Source: Aurelia coerulea (lineage: Eukaryota; Cnidaria; Scyphozoa; Semaeostomeae; Ulmaridae). Taken from it: 64,000 bases of DNA. This document shows positions 20,832 through 31,400 of this stretch, in pieces. Each line of letters starts with the position of its first letter. Positions within the stretch are counted from its first letter, which is position 1. The stretch is from the NCBI GenBank assembly GCA_039566865.1, contig CM076948.1, forward strand, positions 11,667,001-11,731,000, written 5' to 3'. Under the pieces are notes generated by a model. That model made no database searches. It was given only the letters and a program-made list of their open reading frames with translations, and was not told the DNA's origin. Made by a program: the position numbers and the translations under genes.

Positions 20832-22428
20832 CCTTTTCCAGAAAGTTGGAAAATAGCCCGTGTGGCCCCTATTTTCAAAGGAGGCAAGCCTGATGACCGT
20901 TCAAATTACAGGCCTATTTCTGTTCTACCGGTCGTTTCAAGACTCTTCGAAAAGGTTACATATGATCAGTTATACCAGTACCTAGATAAGCACAAGTATC
21001 TAGCGTCTCACCAGTCAGGATTTCGTTCTCTGCATTCGGTTGTGACATGTCTGCTAAAAGGAACTAGTGATTGGTACATTGACATAGACAGTGGGAAGTA
21101 TACTGCGATGATTTTTATAGATCTCAAGAAAGCATTCGACACGGTTGACCATCAAACACTCTTAGATAAAATGCAATTTTATGGAATTACTGGACTTGCG
21201 CACAAATGGTTCAGTTCTTATCTTGATAATCGGAAGCAGTACTGCAGAGTCAATGGCACAACTTCTAGCATTGAAAATATTGATATTGGAGTGCCACAGG
21301 GATCGTGCCTAGGGCCTCTTCTTTTTCTACTATACATAAATGACTTGCCATTTGCTCTAAAGAAAGCAAAGGCAACCATGTATGCCGACGACACAGCAAT
21401 TTCGTATTCTTCTGATAAAAGTGAGGAACTGGACCTAGTAATCAACGAGGAGCTGTCGTACATTGAAAGGTGGCTACAAGGCAATAAGCTTTCCCTTAAT
21501 GTTGTTAAAACCCAGGCTATGATAATTGGTTCAAAGCCAAAAATTAAAAAACTAAAAAACAATCTTAGCACACTTCCTTCTTTCAAAGTAGGGGGCGAGG
21601 AAATCAACCTGGTGAACGAAACAAAATACCTCGGGGTCATGATTGATAATTGCCTTACCTGGGAAAGTCATATAAGCGCGGTTCAAAAGAAGATCTCCAG
21701 AGCTATTGGCCTATTGAAGTATGCAAAAAATTTTGTTCAAACTGACACTTTGATAAATTTATATAGAAGCATCACGGAGCCACATTTCAGCTACTGTTGT
21801 TCTGTCTGGGGCTCTTGTGGTGCTTCAAAGCTAGACGTGCTTCAAAAATTACAGAATAAAGCAGCCAGAATAGTAACAAATAGCCCTTTCGATGCATCTG
21901 CAGCTCCTTTGCTCCAGAGACTTGGTTGGCCATCTGTACAAAAGCTGATAAATAAAGAAACAGGTTCTATGGTTTACAAATATCTTAACTCTCTTGCACC
22001 TCAATATCTTAGCGATCTCTTCGTGAGATTGTCCGAGGTACATCCAAGAGAGTTAAGAAACTCTAAAACAAACCTTGCAATACCCATGTTGAGAACTGGC
22101 AATGGCCAAAAATCCTTTGCTTATCGTGGGGCCAGTCTCTGGAACAGTCTTGATTTGGATACAAAGATGGCTCCCTCAATCAATGCCTTCAAGTCCAAAA
22201 TCAATGAAAAATAAACCTTTTATATATGGAGGTGTATCGCTGTAAATTTATATATCTTTAATTTTGACGTATTCCGCTCTTTTTATTGTAAATTTTGTAG
22301 TATATAATTCTTTAATTTTGTAAGTAATTTTTTGCAGGGCCAATTGTAAAACAGTATTTATACTGAATTTGTACCCTGGGTAAACAATTTTTAAAATGAA
22401 AAATGAATGAAATGAAATGAAATGAAAG
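20832..22428 (+). pseudogene. 5'-truncated CR1-like LINE with open reverse transcriptase frame
   Basis: The open frame runs from about 20832 to a stop at 22214 (about 460 codons). It starts inside the RT domain (FPESWKIARVAPIFKGGK) without its own start codon. It holds RT motifs FIDLKKAFDTVDH, GVPQGSCLGPLLFLLYIND and the catalytic MYADDTAISY box, then the thumb and the tail RGASLWNSLDLDTKM. The endonuclease and ORF1 are missing. The 3' end is a short repeat ATGAATGAAATGAAATGAAA, as in the complete CR1-like element at 56.6-61.5 kb. The last bases GAAATGAAA also occur in the host satellite unit, so microhomology may have guided the insertion. Not translatable as a full ORF2, but recent by its intact frame. 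Confidence 0.9.
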
Positions 22429-22686
22429 TGTGGCGTCAAGGCCTATGCGACGATGCATTCTACATTTCATGGTGGTAATTTTCGACGATACTTTCTAGAA
22501 TGCATGGTCGTAAAGATACGCAACGATGCATTCTAGAAAGCAGGGCCGTATGATTACGACGACCTACCGTTACGACGACCCATTTTTGACCCCTATGCAG
22601 CGCCATATAGCAAGCTTTTGGTCGTTGTTGCGCAGACCCTTTCTTCTTCAGAATATTGGGTCTGCACGCAGGCTAATAGTTAGATA

Positions 22687-23654
22687 ACTTCTTGGGAATT
22701 GTACTCAGAGCAACTACGACTTGGATAGCGTTACTGTTACGGTACACACTTGTGCATTTGGCCTTTGCAACTCGTTCATGGGCTACACTACATCTGACCA
22801 GCATAACAGAAAACTTATCAATATCAACGAACAAGCATCATTACACTGTCTTCTTTGATGTCTGGACTTTGTTGTTGTGGAATCCCATAAGACATTCTGA
22901 TTTGCCTTTTTCAATCTGCTTCAACTGGAAGCTGTGTCAGTATCTCACGCTGAATCTCTCCTTTTTGATCACAAACTCCTTTGTAACCTAAGAAGGGGCT
23001 TCGAGGTCAGTAAGAAAGTAATTAAGTCAGTAACACTTGTTTATGCGATTAATTAGCGTTTTATCTCTGTTAATTAGCACTGAAATAAAGAAGCGCAAAA
23101 AGCGCATACAATACCAAAGTTTCCCGCGATCATATAGCAAATTTGACATCGGCTTATTTCATGTTGGACAGATTTGACACCATAAGGTTGATACATCGCT
23201 ATGGTGGCTAACCTGATACAGCAACAAATTAACTTGTATTGGCAGATTCTTTACCTATTTAGTGAATTAATTACGCTTGATTTACACAGTTGCCAATTGT
23301 ATTCTTCGCCGCTTCTTCATCATTTGTCATTTGTAGTCTCTCTGTCTTGGAAGGAGCAGGCAATTATTATCTGGGCTTTTGCAGCATCACACATACAACA
23401 TTTTTCCAGTTCTTACATTTTTTGTAATTTCCAGCACTTTATACCGTGTACTGTTTAGCATTAGTAATTATTTTTGTTGTTGTTGTTATTATTATTTTTT
23501 CATTGAGATATTTTTGCAACTCTCCTCATTGTGGTGACGATATTTCACTATCTTATTTATTATTATCTTGTCTGTTACAATTGTAAATTATATCTTATTT
23601 TTTATGCGTATGTATTGTGATGTAAATATATTATTTACTATAAATACTTGGCTG
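22687..23654. other. Intron sequence without recognised genes
   Basis: Two open frames below 100 codons on the plus strand (near 22692 and 23201) have skewed composition and no motif. I do not call them genes. Confidence 0.45.
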
Positions 23655-23720
23655 TCCTAGCTCACGTTGAAGAAGACTGTATACCGAAACGTTTGGTCAA
23701 ATAACAGTTGTGTTTTCTAT
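23655..23720 (+). repeat. Degenerate Penelope-type terminal motif
   Basis: TTGAAGAAGACTGTATACCG followed by AAACGTTTGG resembles the CTGATGAAGG...CCGAAACG motif in the pLTRs of the Penelope-like elements at 41-49 kb. The conserved first C is T. Probably a relic of a PLE end. Confidence 0.4.
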
Positions 23721-23814
23721 ATTTTATTTTCTGTTATCATTGAAGATGCTTTAGTTTGTTATTATTATCATTATTATTAGTATTATTAGTATTATTATCC
23801 TTACATTGTTTGCG

Positions 23815-25157
23815 GTTTCAGTTTAGTTTCAGTTCATATTTTAAATTCCACTACAAACAATTTCATAATTAACAATACCAACAAATAACTAAACTACAAA
23901 GAAATAAGACAATATTACAGAGAATTAATACATTGATACGGAAAATTAATACAATATACAAATACAGAGAGACGAGATAAATTGTATGGAGGGAATTTCT
24001 TAAAGGAGCTCTCTCAATAGGTAAACTAATCGAGGAGAAAGCCCCCCCCCTCTATCCTATAATAATTTCGAATGAATTTGGTTGGACTTGAATGATTCCA
24101 AGAAATACACGCATTTGCTTTTCATACTAAAAAATAGAAGTTGTGCAATTATCAAAAACTAGCCTTGTTAAATAAGTAAATTTTCAGTTGCTTTTTGAAG
24201 GATATTTTTGATGGAGCGTTTCGGAGTTCCACGGGTAATGTATTCCAGAGTTTAGCACCAAGATAACGAATCGACTTTAGACCATATTGAAGACTGTTTT
24301 TTCGTGTTAAGTATAGATCCCGATGACTGGCCTGTCTAGTGGAATATTGATGAACAGATGAACTGAACAAGAAGAAGTTATGAAAGCAACTAGGAGAAGT
24401 TTTATTAACAGAATAAACAACAAAAGTTAAAAGTCGGAGTTCAAAAATTTCAGAAAGTTTGAGAAGTTTAAGATCTTTGAAGATTGGCAGAGAGGGTGAC
24501 AAGCGAGGCTGAAATGATATGGCTCTGACAGCTTTCTTCTGTAGTTTAAAAATTGGTTCAATGTGTGATGCATATGTTTGACCCAAGACGATAAGACCAT
24601 ATTGTAAAAAGGACAGAAACAAAGCATTGTATAAGCAGAGTAAAACATCTAATGGTAGTAAGCTTCTTATTCTGAAAAAGATTCCACATGTTCTAGCTAA
24701 TTTCTTAGAAAGTTCACTGAGATGGTATTTCCAGCTTAGATGCTCATCTAAGAGGAGTCCTAAGAATTTAACAAACTTAACCCTTTTAATACGTTTTTTC
24801 CCTATTTTTATGGCAGAATCAGAAGGAACATTCACAGAAGAAGAATGAAAGATAATATAATTTGTCTTATCAATGTTTAGTGATAGCTTGTTAGCATCAA
24901 GCCATTTCTTTATTGATTTAAGCTCTTTGTTAACAATTTTAATTAAATTAGGTAAATCTTTGGATTCACAGTAGATGTTTGTATCATCAGCAAAGAGATA
25001 AAAAGTAAGCTTCTTAGAAGCAGTAGGTAAATCATTGATATAGATAAGAAAAAGTAAGGAGCCTAATACAGAGCCTTGAGGTACACCACAAGTAACTGAA
25101 AGTAAGTTAGAACTACTTCCATTAACATAAACATATTGTCTGTATTGTTTCCTTGCA
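23815..25157 (-). pseudogene. 5'-truncated LINE with open reverse transcriptase frame
   Basis: On the minus strand the frame is open from about 25157 (RKQYRQYVYVNGSSSN) to a stop at 24152. It includes GVPQGSVLGSLLFLIYINDL, the catalytic LFADDTNIYCES box, WLDANKLSLNIDKTNYIIF, and a thumb and C-terminus ending GAKLWNTLPVELRNAPS. About 335 codons remain, and no start codon is available. The 3' UTR runs to about 23815 with TGAACTGAAACTAAACTG repeats at its end. It is a different clade from the YADD elements, judging by the FADD box and the LLLDEHLSWKYHL block. It lies antisense to nothing but in the same direction as the host gene. Confidence 0.88.
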
Positions 25158-25464
25158 GGTCAATGACAAAGAGTCCATTTTTAAGAAGAAAAAAAAACCA
25201 TGTTTTTTTATGTTGTTCAGCTACTTGAAGAAGTTCTTAGGTCGTCGAAAAGCATAATGTATGCAGGTTTGACTTATGCACAAGGCTTGGCAATATACTA
25301 TCTATTGGGGTTGGGTTTTTTTAGTTATGAAGAGGAGTTGTTATCTCTGTGCGTTTTCTTTATATTCTACTCTCTCCGGTCCTAGATTACAGTTCAGGCA
25401 TGTGCAGTCTCCGAAGCACTCGCCATATCTTAGGTCCATCTGGCAATGAAAGGGACCTGCCAGT

Positions 25465-25765
25465 ACGAATATAGTACGATTGACAACAGGATAATTATTG
25501 AAGCAATAATTGAATACATTGAAAAAAACAAACAGGTAAAAAATGACCGTGGGTGCTCGAGTGCTGCCAGGCAAAGGGGTGAGGTTTCTTCGTCCTTTCG
25601 CTTGGGCGGCACGTTAGTATCCGTGGATCAATATAAAATCAATTTGAAATAACACGATGATCTAGCAGCTCTCCTTCCTATCTTCCAGACAGTTCAGCAC
25701 CAAACCATCCAAATTTTCCCATTGTGCTTGACTTCCCTCGTCATTGTACCGTCCAGTTGCTATGT
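25465..25765 (+). pseudogene. LINE 3' end (last ORF2 codons and 3' UTR)
   Basis: The codons for DNRIIIEAIIEYIEKNKQVK and the following roughly 250 bp of UTR-like sequence match 63188-63452, which itself follows the Cys/His tail of an ORF2. The UTR includes CATTGTACCGTCCAGTT. This is therefore the extreme 3' end of the LINE family also seen at 10552-13842. Confidence 0.65.
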
Positions 25766-26093
25766 GATGGTACAACAATGATGGAAGTCTACGATAGTTA
25801 TGCAATGGTTAGACCCATTGCATGATTTGGTGTGGAACTGCCAGTCTCCTTGTTTTCTTTTGACTATTTGTATGTTGCGTTCTTGTTTTGTTTTGTCCCT
25901 TGTATTGCTGTATTTTTTATATCTCGAAGTTGTATTTGCAAATTGTAAGTACCGTTCTTGGTGTAGGCCAGATGACCTTGTGTCTTGTTACACCAAGAGC
26001 GGTACCGTAGTAATGTATTTAGGTTAATTAGTTTCAATTTATTATGAATAGAAAAAAAATCATTATGTCGATGACTAATACAAAAATTCTTAC

Positions 26094-26208
26094 CCGCTTC
26101 AGCGCGAATTCGTTCAATTGCTTTCCTTTCAGTTTCTACGCTACTTGCTTTCAATTTCAATGCCTTGTTTTCAGCTTGCACTTCTTCGACTTTCGTTTGC
26201 AATTTTCT
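26094..26208 (-). CDS. Host gene exon, coiled-coil protein (exon A)
   Basis: This 115-nt minus-strand exon has the acceptor TTTTTCACACAG and the donor GTAAGA. It encodes 38 residues, RKLQTKVEEVQAENKALKLK followed by SSVETERKAIERIRAEA, an almost pure charged heptad pattern. It ends with one spare base, G, which joins the TG of exon B (6296-6422) as a Val codon. It begins at phase 0. It is the most upstream well-supported exon in the window. No promoter or start codon for this gene was found to its right, so the 5' part probably lies beyond or in exons I could not recognise. Confidence 0.77.
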
Positions 26209-26301
26209 CTGTGTGAAAAATGGTCATACAATGAATACAACAAAATAAATATTCAGGCAGAGAATTTAATCTCAATGTAATGCTTTGCAAGAATGCAATA
26301 C

Positions 26302-26318
26302 CTGTCGCTCTTCTTTGT
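26302..26318 (-). CDS. Possible 17-nt microexon of the host coiled-coil gene
   Basis: On the minus strand the 17 bases ACAAAGAAGAGCGACAG lie between an AG (TATAACAG) and a GT (GTATTG). They are separated from exon A by a 93-bp intron. With one base from a preceding exon they would read x-KEERQ and end at phase 0, which exon A requires, giving KEERQRKLQTKVEE. The fit of phase and charge is good, but so short a match can arise by chance. No preceding exon was found. Confidence 0.4.
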
Positions 26319-26571
26319 CTGTTATACAGCATTGAAAACATCAAATCAATTATGGCGTAGTGAACAACAAATTTAAAGTTTGCCAACTTTTATTACATTA
26401 AATTCAACCAATAACATTTGGTTGACACCTAAAGATAAAATTACTAATTCCAATCCTTACTTTGTTCTCAAATGTATGTACACAGCTTAGATCATTTACA
26501 TGTCTCCATTCAAAGATATATGAAAAATGACCACGAAACATCAATGATATCAAAAAAGGTTTCTATATGTA

Positions 26572-27306
26572 CAGGGTGTCCCAAAAAATTTGTTCGACGT
26601 TTGATTAAATATTAAAAAATAGCGAAATACTGAACGGGCTCCATGGTAAGATAACCATATTGCTGAGATTTTGAATTAATTTTAGACACCAGAAGCTAGC
26701 TAATCAGCTAAATACTCACGGAGTTACGTGCTTTCGAAGATCAAGTTTGTGCGAAAGCTGAAACCAGACGCCCCTAAATTGCATATTTTGTGAAAGTAGA
26801 ATCTCGTTTATTCAAATTAAATCAAATGGAGTTCAAAAGCACTTTCCATAAACTAGCTTTCTATAACATTGAATCAAGGTTATGGATGCTGGGAGGAATT
26901 CTGTTCAACACAATTTGGAATTGCCCCGTCTCTCGTTGATTAAGTTTTCATTTTTTTAGATACTTGCATTCTTAAGTAAATTTTGGCAACGGTTACAAAT
27001 ATTTTGGAAGTCCTATTTGGTTTGCTCTGATATCGACGAGGGGTAAAACATTTGACAGTCCTCTTTTACCTCGATTTTAGGACGTCGTTTAGGAAAACAA
27101 GTTAGTTAGGGGCGTCTGGTTTCAGCTTTCGCACAAACTTGAACTTTGAAAGCTTGTAACTCCGTGAATTCTTAGCGGATTCGCAAGATTCTGGCGTTTC
27201 AATTTAAAATCTAAGGAACAGGGTTCTCTTACCAGGAGCATGTACATGTTATCGTTATTTTTTAACATTTAATCAAACGTCGAACAATTTTCCTGGGACA
27301 CCCTGG
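26572..27306. mobile_element. TA-flanked mariner-like MITE with arms of about 200 bp
   Basis: CAGGGTGTCCCAAAAAATTT at the left and AATTTTCCTGGGACACCCTG at the right are inverted, and TA is duplicated outside (26570-26571 and 27307-27308). The match extends inward through GTTCGACGTTTGATTAAAT and, after gaps, GCGAAAGCTGAAACCAGACG. The interior is non-coding. Confidence 0.83.
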
Positions 27307-27584
27307 TATATACTGTATGTATCTAATTCCAAATAAAAGTTTACGATACACATTACGAACTAGACTACTACAAAATTACTCTACAATACTACCAGGACAA
27401 TCAACTCCAAGGAACAAAAGGCTGTATCTACCTGGAGGACATTAAATAAAGATAATAAAAGAAAAAAAAACTACTTTAACTACTTTCACTACACGCCAAT
27501 TACTACAAACAAGTTACAAAATCGGGTAACTTATGAAGGGATGGGGTAAGTGACTACAGAAATTCACTCGAATCGACCAGCTTC

Positions 27585-27900
27585 ATGGATAAAATGTATA
27601 GTCAAGTGCAAGAATGTGTCTATTAAGTGAAGTAAGAAAATCTCTATCATACAATAAAAGCTTCATTTGCAAGATGTTTTCATATCCAAGTGGTTGTACT
27701 AATGCATAGATTCCAGCGAGGAAGTCTGGTTTTTGTATATCAAAGCAAGGGCAGAGCAACAAGAAGTGTTCCATATCTTCAATATCCTGATTTGTCGGAC
27801 GCATAGGATTTGTGGTACTTTTAAAATTTATGGTATTGTGGTATTTAACTTGCTAAGACCGACTCTTAGTAGAGCTAGATAGGAAAGACCAATTTAGACT
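27585..27900 (-). pseudogene. LINE ORF2 C-terminal Cys/His tail
   Basis: The minus strand encodes YLALLRVGLSKLN and, after one frame change, DIEDMEHFLLLCPCF and FLTSLNRHILALDYTFYP before a stop. The ED-x-x-H-FLL-x-CP pattern is the conserved zinc-knuckle-like tail of many LINE ORF2 proteins. Everything upstream is missing. Confidence 0.72.
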
Positions 27901-28267
27901 CTAAAGAAACTTATATCGTAAGAACTGGACACAAAATGTAGAAACTCTACTGCAAATTTTAGAGCTACGTTTTTAAGGAAAATGAGTGTACACACGCCCA
28001 AATTTGATTTGTTTGAAGTTCATCCAATAATTTGTTGTTAACTGATTGCTTGGGTCATTGACATTCAGCCCCGTACCTCGAAAAGATCCGCAGTCGCCCG
28101 ATCAACATTCAGGTTGTAATGTATGAAAACTGCCCAACCCGGTACAGTCCATTCCATTCTAGTCCATTCCAGTATGTCACATTCCGTGTTTTCAAGATGC
28201 AATACGTGATGAATGTCCTTAGTCTAGGAGCAGCCCTGCTCTACGTGGTTTTTCGTCGCACTCTAGT

Positions 28268-28328
28268 ATGGTGTGGTGTGGTGTGGTGTGGTGTGGTGTG
28301 GTGTGGTGTGGTGCGGTGCAGTGCGGTG
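28268..28328 (+). repeat. GGTGT pentanucleotide microsatellite
   Basis: About eight perfect GGTGT units are followed by degenerate GCGGT and GCAGT units. The overlapping open frames across it are repeat artefacts. Confidence 0.92.
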
Positions 28329-28431
28329 TTGTGTTCTTTTGCTAGTTAAATTTTTAGGTTATTGTTTACATTCATTGTACGAGTCATTCATAGTGGGGAC
28401 TACAATCCTGGCCAAAAGAAGCTGGGACATA

Positions 28432-31400
28432 CCGGGTGTAAAAAAAACGCAACGGATTTGATCGGGACTAGCGACAAGAATTTAGGTCCAATCAACCCAT
28501 AGTAGCTTTTCATTAGCCTGAGATCAGGCTCACCGAAAGAAAAAACGAGAAAGGAAGGAAGGAAAAAATAGCTTTTCATATAATCCTCGATAGCTAACTT
28601 GAAGATAGATACCTTGTTTGAGAATATTGGTGCTTGGAAAGTTGGAATATTAATCTTGAAAGTTCAAATTTGCCTGAACCTCCAAACCAGAGCTTGTGGC
28701 TTTTAGCATAAACTGCAAACGCGCTATTTTGGGAAATCTCCTGAATTACCGTTGAGTAAGAGAATAAAGCCTCATGCCGAGGAAAACATTTGAATAAAAA
28801 ATTCAATCAAATTCATTAATCTTGTTCTGAAAAGACATCTTTGTTATGCTGCATGCTGCAAAGGTTTCGAAAAGTTAGCATTGCATCTGTGTAATAAAAG
28901 AAAGTATTCTGCGCAGTAGTTTGCTTGGGTGTGAAAAATGAATTAATTCTTGCAATCTTCATGACATTAATGAAATGCATTTTGTATAATCTTTCTTCGA
29001 TTAATTTTGAAACAAGAAATCAAATATACCCAAGGGAAAATTATTCATGGATAAGATCCTTAAAAATGCTCATTCGTGCTTGGCTCTTTTGTGGGTGCAC
29101 TATGATTGAAGAAATATATTCCTTTGTGATTTTCAATTCGGCATTGTTATGTTTGTCAATCTTCAGCTTTCAAATTTCAATTGAAATGTGTGCCTAAACA
29201 TGTGAGCTTTAGCATGCTCCCACTACTACACTTTGCATATGACTGAGGGGATTCCTCAAGCAAGCATACAGTTCAAATCCTTACTGGTTGCTGAAGCACG
29301 CAGAAATCATCCAATTTCACGGTGCTCAGCCAATCAAATCGCCTCTTTCTAACCACGTGATATCAAATCAGTCGTTGGAAGGGAATTCTTGAGTACCCTC
29401 ACGAAAATTGAAATGGCTACTAAGTTACAATAATTATATGGAATTTATTTTGAAAAATCGGTAGAAGGGATGCCCCTCTGCAGTTTGTAGCGTGCGTGGA
29501 CAAATATCTCATTTAGAGCCGAAATTGTATTCATTTTCCGGTCGACGAATATTGACCTTCGTTAAATCATTGATAAAATTCGCTAAGCATAGGTTCCAAA
29601 TCTTTAAAAAGGCCGGTGTAAAATTGAGTGACCTATTTCTTTGAACTGAATGACTTCAAAGAAACTCTAGCTATTTCTCTATAATTCTACCGTTGGACTT
29701 TCTGAAATCTTTAATAGTTTCAGAATTAGAGTGTTTTTCTTGCTTTTCAAGAAATTTTAAAAAAAACTTAAAACCATCGCAATTTCTAAACTGTTTGACG
29801 CAACATGAAGTAATTTCGAAGAGAACTATAGGTTATGGATGCCTACAATATGGTATCAAGCAAAAGTCTGTCACTCATCTGGTTTATGATTTAGAAATTT
29901 GATGACGTCACATCCTAAAATGAGCTGAAATGTAAAATACGCTATAATTTTGAAAAATATTCAAAATTTCTGGAAAGTCCAACGGTAGAATTATAGATAA
30001 GTATCTAAAGTTTCTTTCAAGCCATTCAATCAGAAGAAATAGATCAATGAATTTTACACCCACCTTTTTACGCTGAGTTAAAGATTTGGAACCTATGCTA
30101 ATTCGCTACAAATAAGATTTCAGCGATTATGGATATTGCCCTGGGAAATAACCCAACTGTCAGAAATGTCATTTAGGCCTAAGCTTCTCACCGATTAAAC
30201 CTCATACGTTGGCCCCAATAAGGCTTAGTTTGTATTCTTGAGCTAAACGATTCACTTACCAATAACTCCAGCATCAATTTGACTTCATTTTCAATTTAAT
30301 GTCTCCAAATTTTGTTCAAAAACATCCAATCTTGAGCAATTTGTGCAAATTTGTCTCGTTCCGTATTTCTCTGCAAGCGCAAGTAACCTGCTCGAATGTT
30401 GCAATCGCTAGGTTATTGTGATACAAAGTAAAGCGACTCGACACAGTTGATGCACTCATGAACAGATTTGGCACGTCTGTCTTTCTCAATTCATTCAAAT
30501 GGAAACAAAAGGGATAAAACACTTTTTGGCTGTTTGGGTTATTTATGAATAGATTTTACACAAAACAACAGACTAATTGTTTTTTTACGCTGCACGTTTA
30601 CAGCTTGGTTCCTTTTGTTTGATTGCAATGATTCAAGCATAGAATCGACAAAGCTTCTTTCAAAACTGTTACTTGCTTCGCTGTTTTGCGTAAAATCTAT
30701 TCATTAATGTACCAAACCGCCAAAAAGTATTTTATCCCTTTTGTTTCAATTTGAATGAATTGAGAAAGACTGACGTGCCAAATCTGTTCATGAGTGCATC
30801 AACTGTGTCGAATCGCGTTATTTTGCATCAAAATAACATAGCAATCCCCTTAGCAATGCGACATTTGAGCAGGTTACTTGCACTTGCAGAGAAAGACGGA
30901 ACGAAACAAATTTGCAAAATTGCTCAAAATTGAAAATGAAGTCAAATTGATGCTGGAGTCATTGTTAAGCGAATCATTTAGCTCAAGAATACAAACTAAG
31001 CCTTATTGGGGCCAACATATGAGGTTTAATCGGTGAGAAGCTTAGGCCCAAATGACAAAAAACCATTCAGAATGATATATCTTAAGCATGAGTTACAGGA
31101 TTTGCGTTTGTCTGAAGGTGCACATGAAAATAATGGGGGCTCAAAATAGCAAAAAAGTGGTAGCGGCCACTTTCAAAATAGAATAACTTTTTTCCCTGCA
31201 CGATCCTGAGTGATTGCTTTGGCAGACTATCTGCTGAAATGTGGTGCTGTGATAAAATCTAGGTTTGGTAGACATATTCGTCCTTAATTTTCTTATTTTG
31301 TACTTTTAATCTCAAATAACGCATTTTTGGTGTCCATTTCAGGAAAATAAGTGCATTTAGGAAAAACAACAAGAGAACAAAAAATTGGGACCCAGTTGAA

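Larger units (their letters stand above)
18781..22674. mobile_element. Foldback-type DNA element with satellite-bearing inverted arms and 10-bp TSD
   Basis: The outer ends AGCCTGCGCGCAGACCCAAT and the inverse ATTGGGTCTGCACGCAGGCT form a roughly 65-bp terminal inverted repeat, flanked by the direct repeat ATAGTTAGAT (18771-18780 and 22676-22685). Further inside, about 170 bp (19232-19400) recur inverted at 22429-22600. Inside that, both arms carry the same 46-bp tandem satellite in opposite orientation. The left arm has about 385 bp (18846-19231) that the right arm lacks. The core holds a G-family MITE (19768-20067), and a truncated CR1-like LINE sits in the right satellite. Long, internally repetitive inverted arms plus a 9-11-bp TSD are as in Foldback/Mutator-like elements. 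No transposase is present. Confidence 0.85.

Noticed and set aside
20225..20887. Three long overlapping minus-strand open frames (220, 181 and 139 codons)
   Set aside because: They are translations of the 46-bp satellite in three frames. The unit has no stop codon on that strand, and the peptide simply repeats with the satellite period.
22692..23458. Two plus-strand frames of 99 and 85 codons as small host genes
   Set aside because: Aromatic and Leu-rich composition reflects AT-rich intron sequence. No start context, motif or exon border was found.
28119..28461. Plus-strand frames near the GGTGT repeat
   Set aside because: Composition is set by the pentanucleotide repeat (VWCGVVWCG), with no conserved motif and no splice context.
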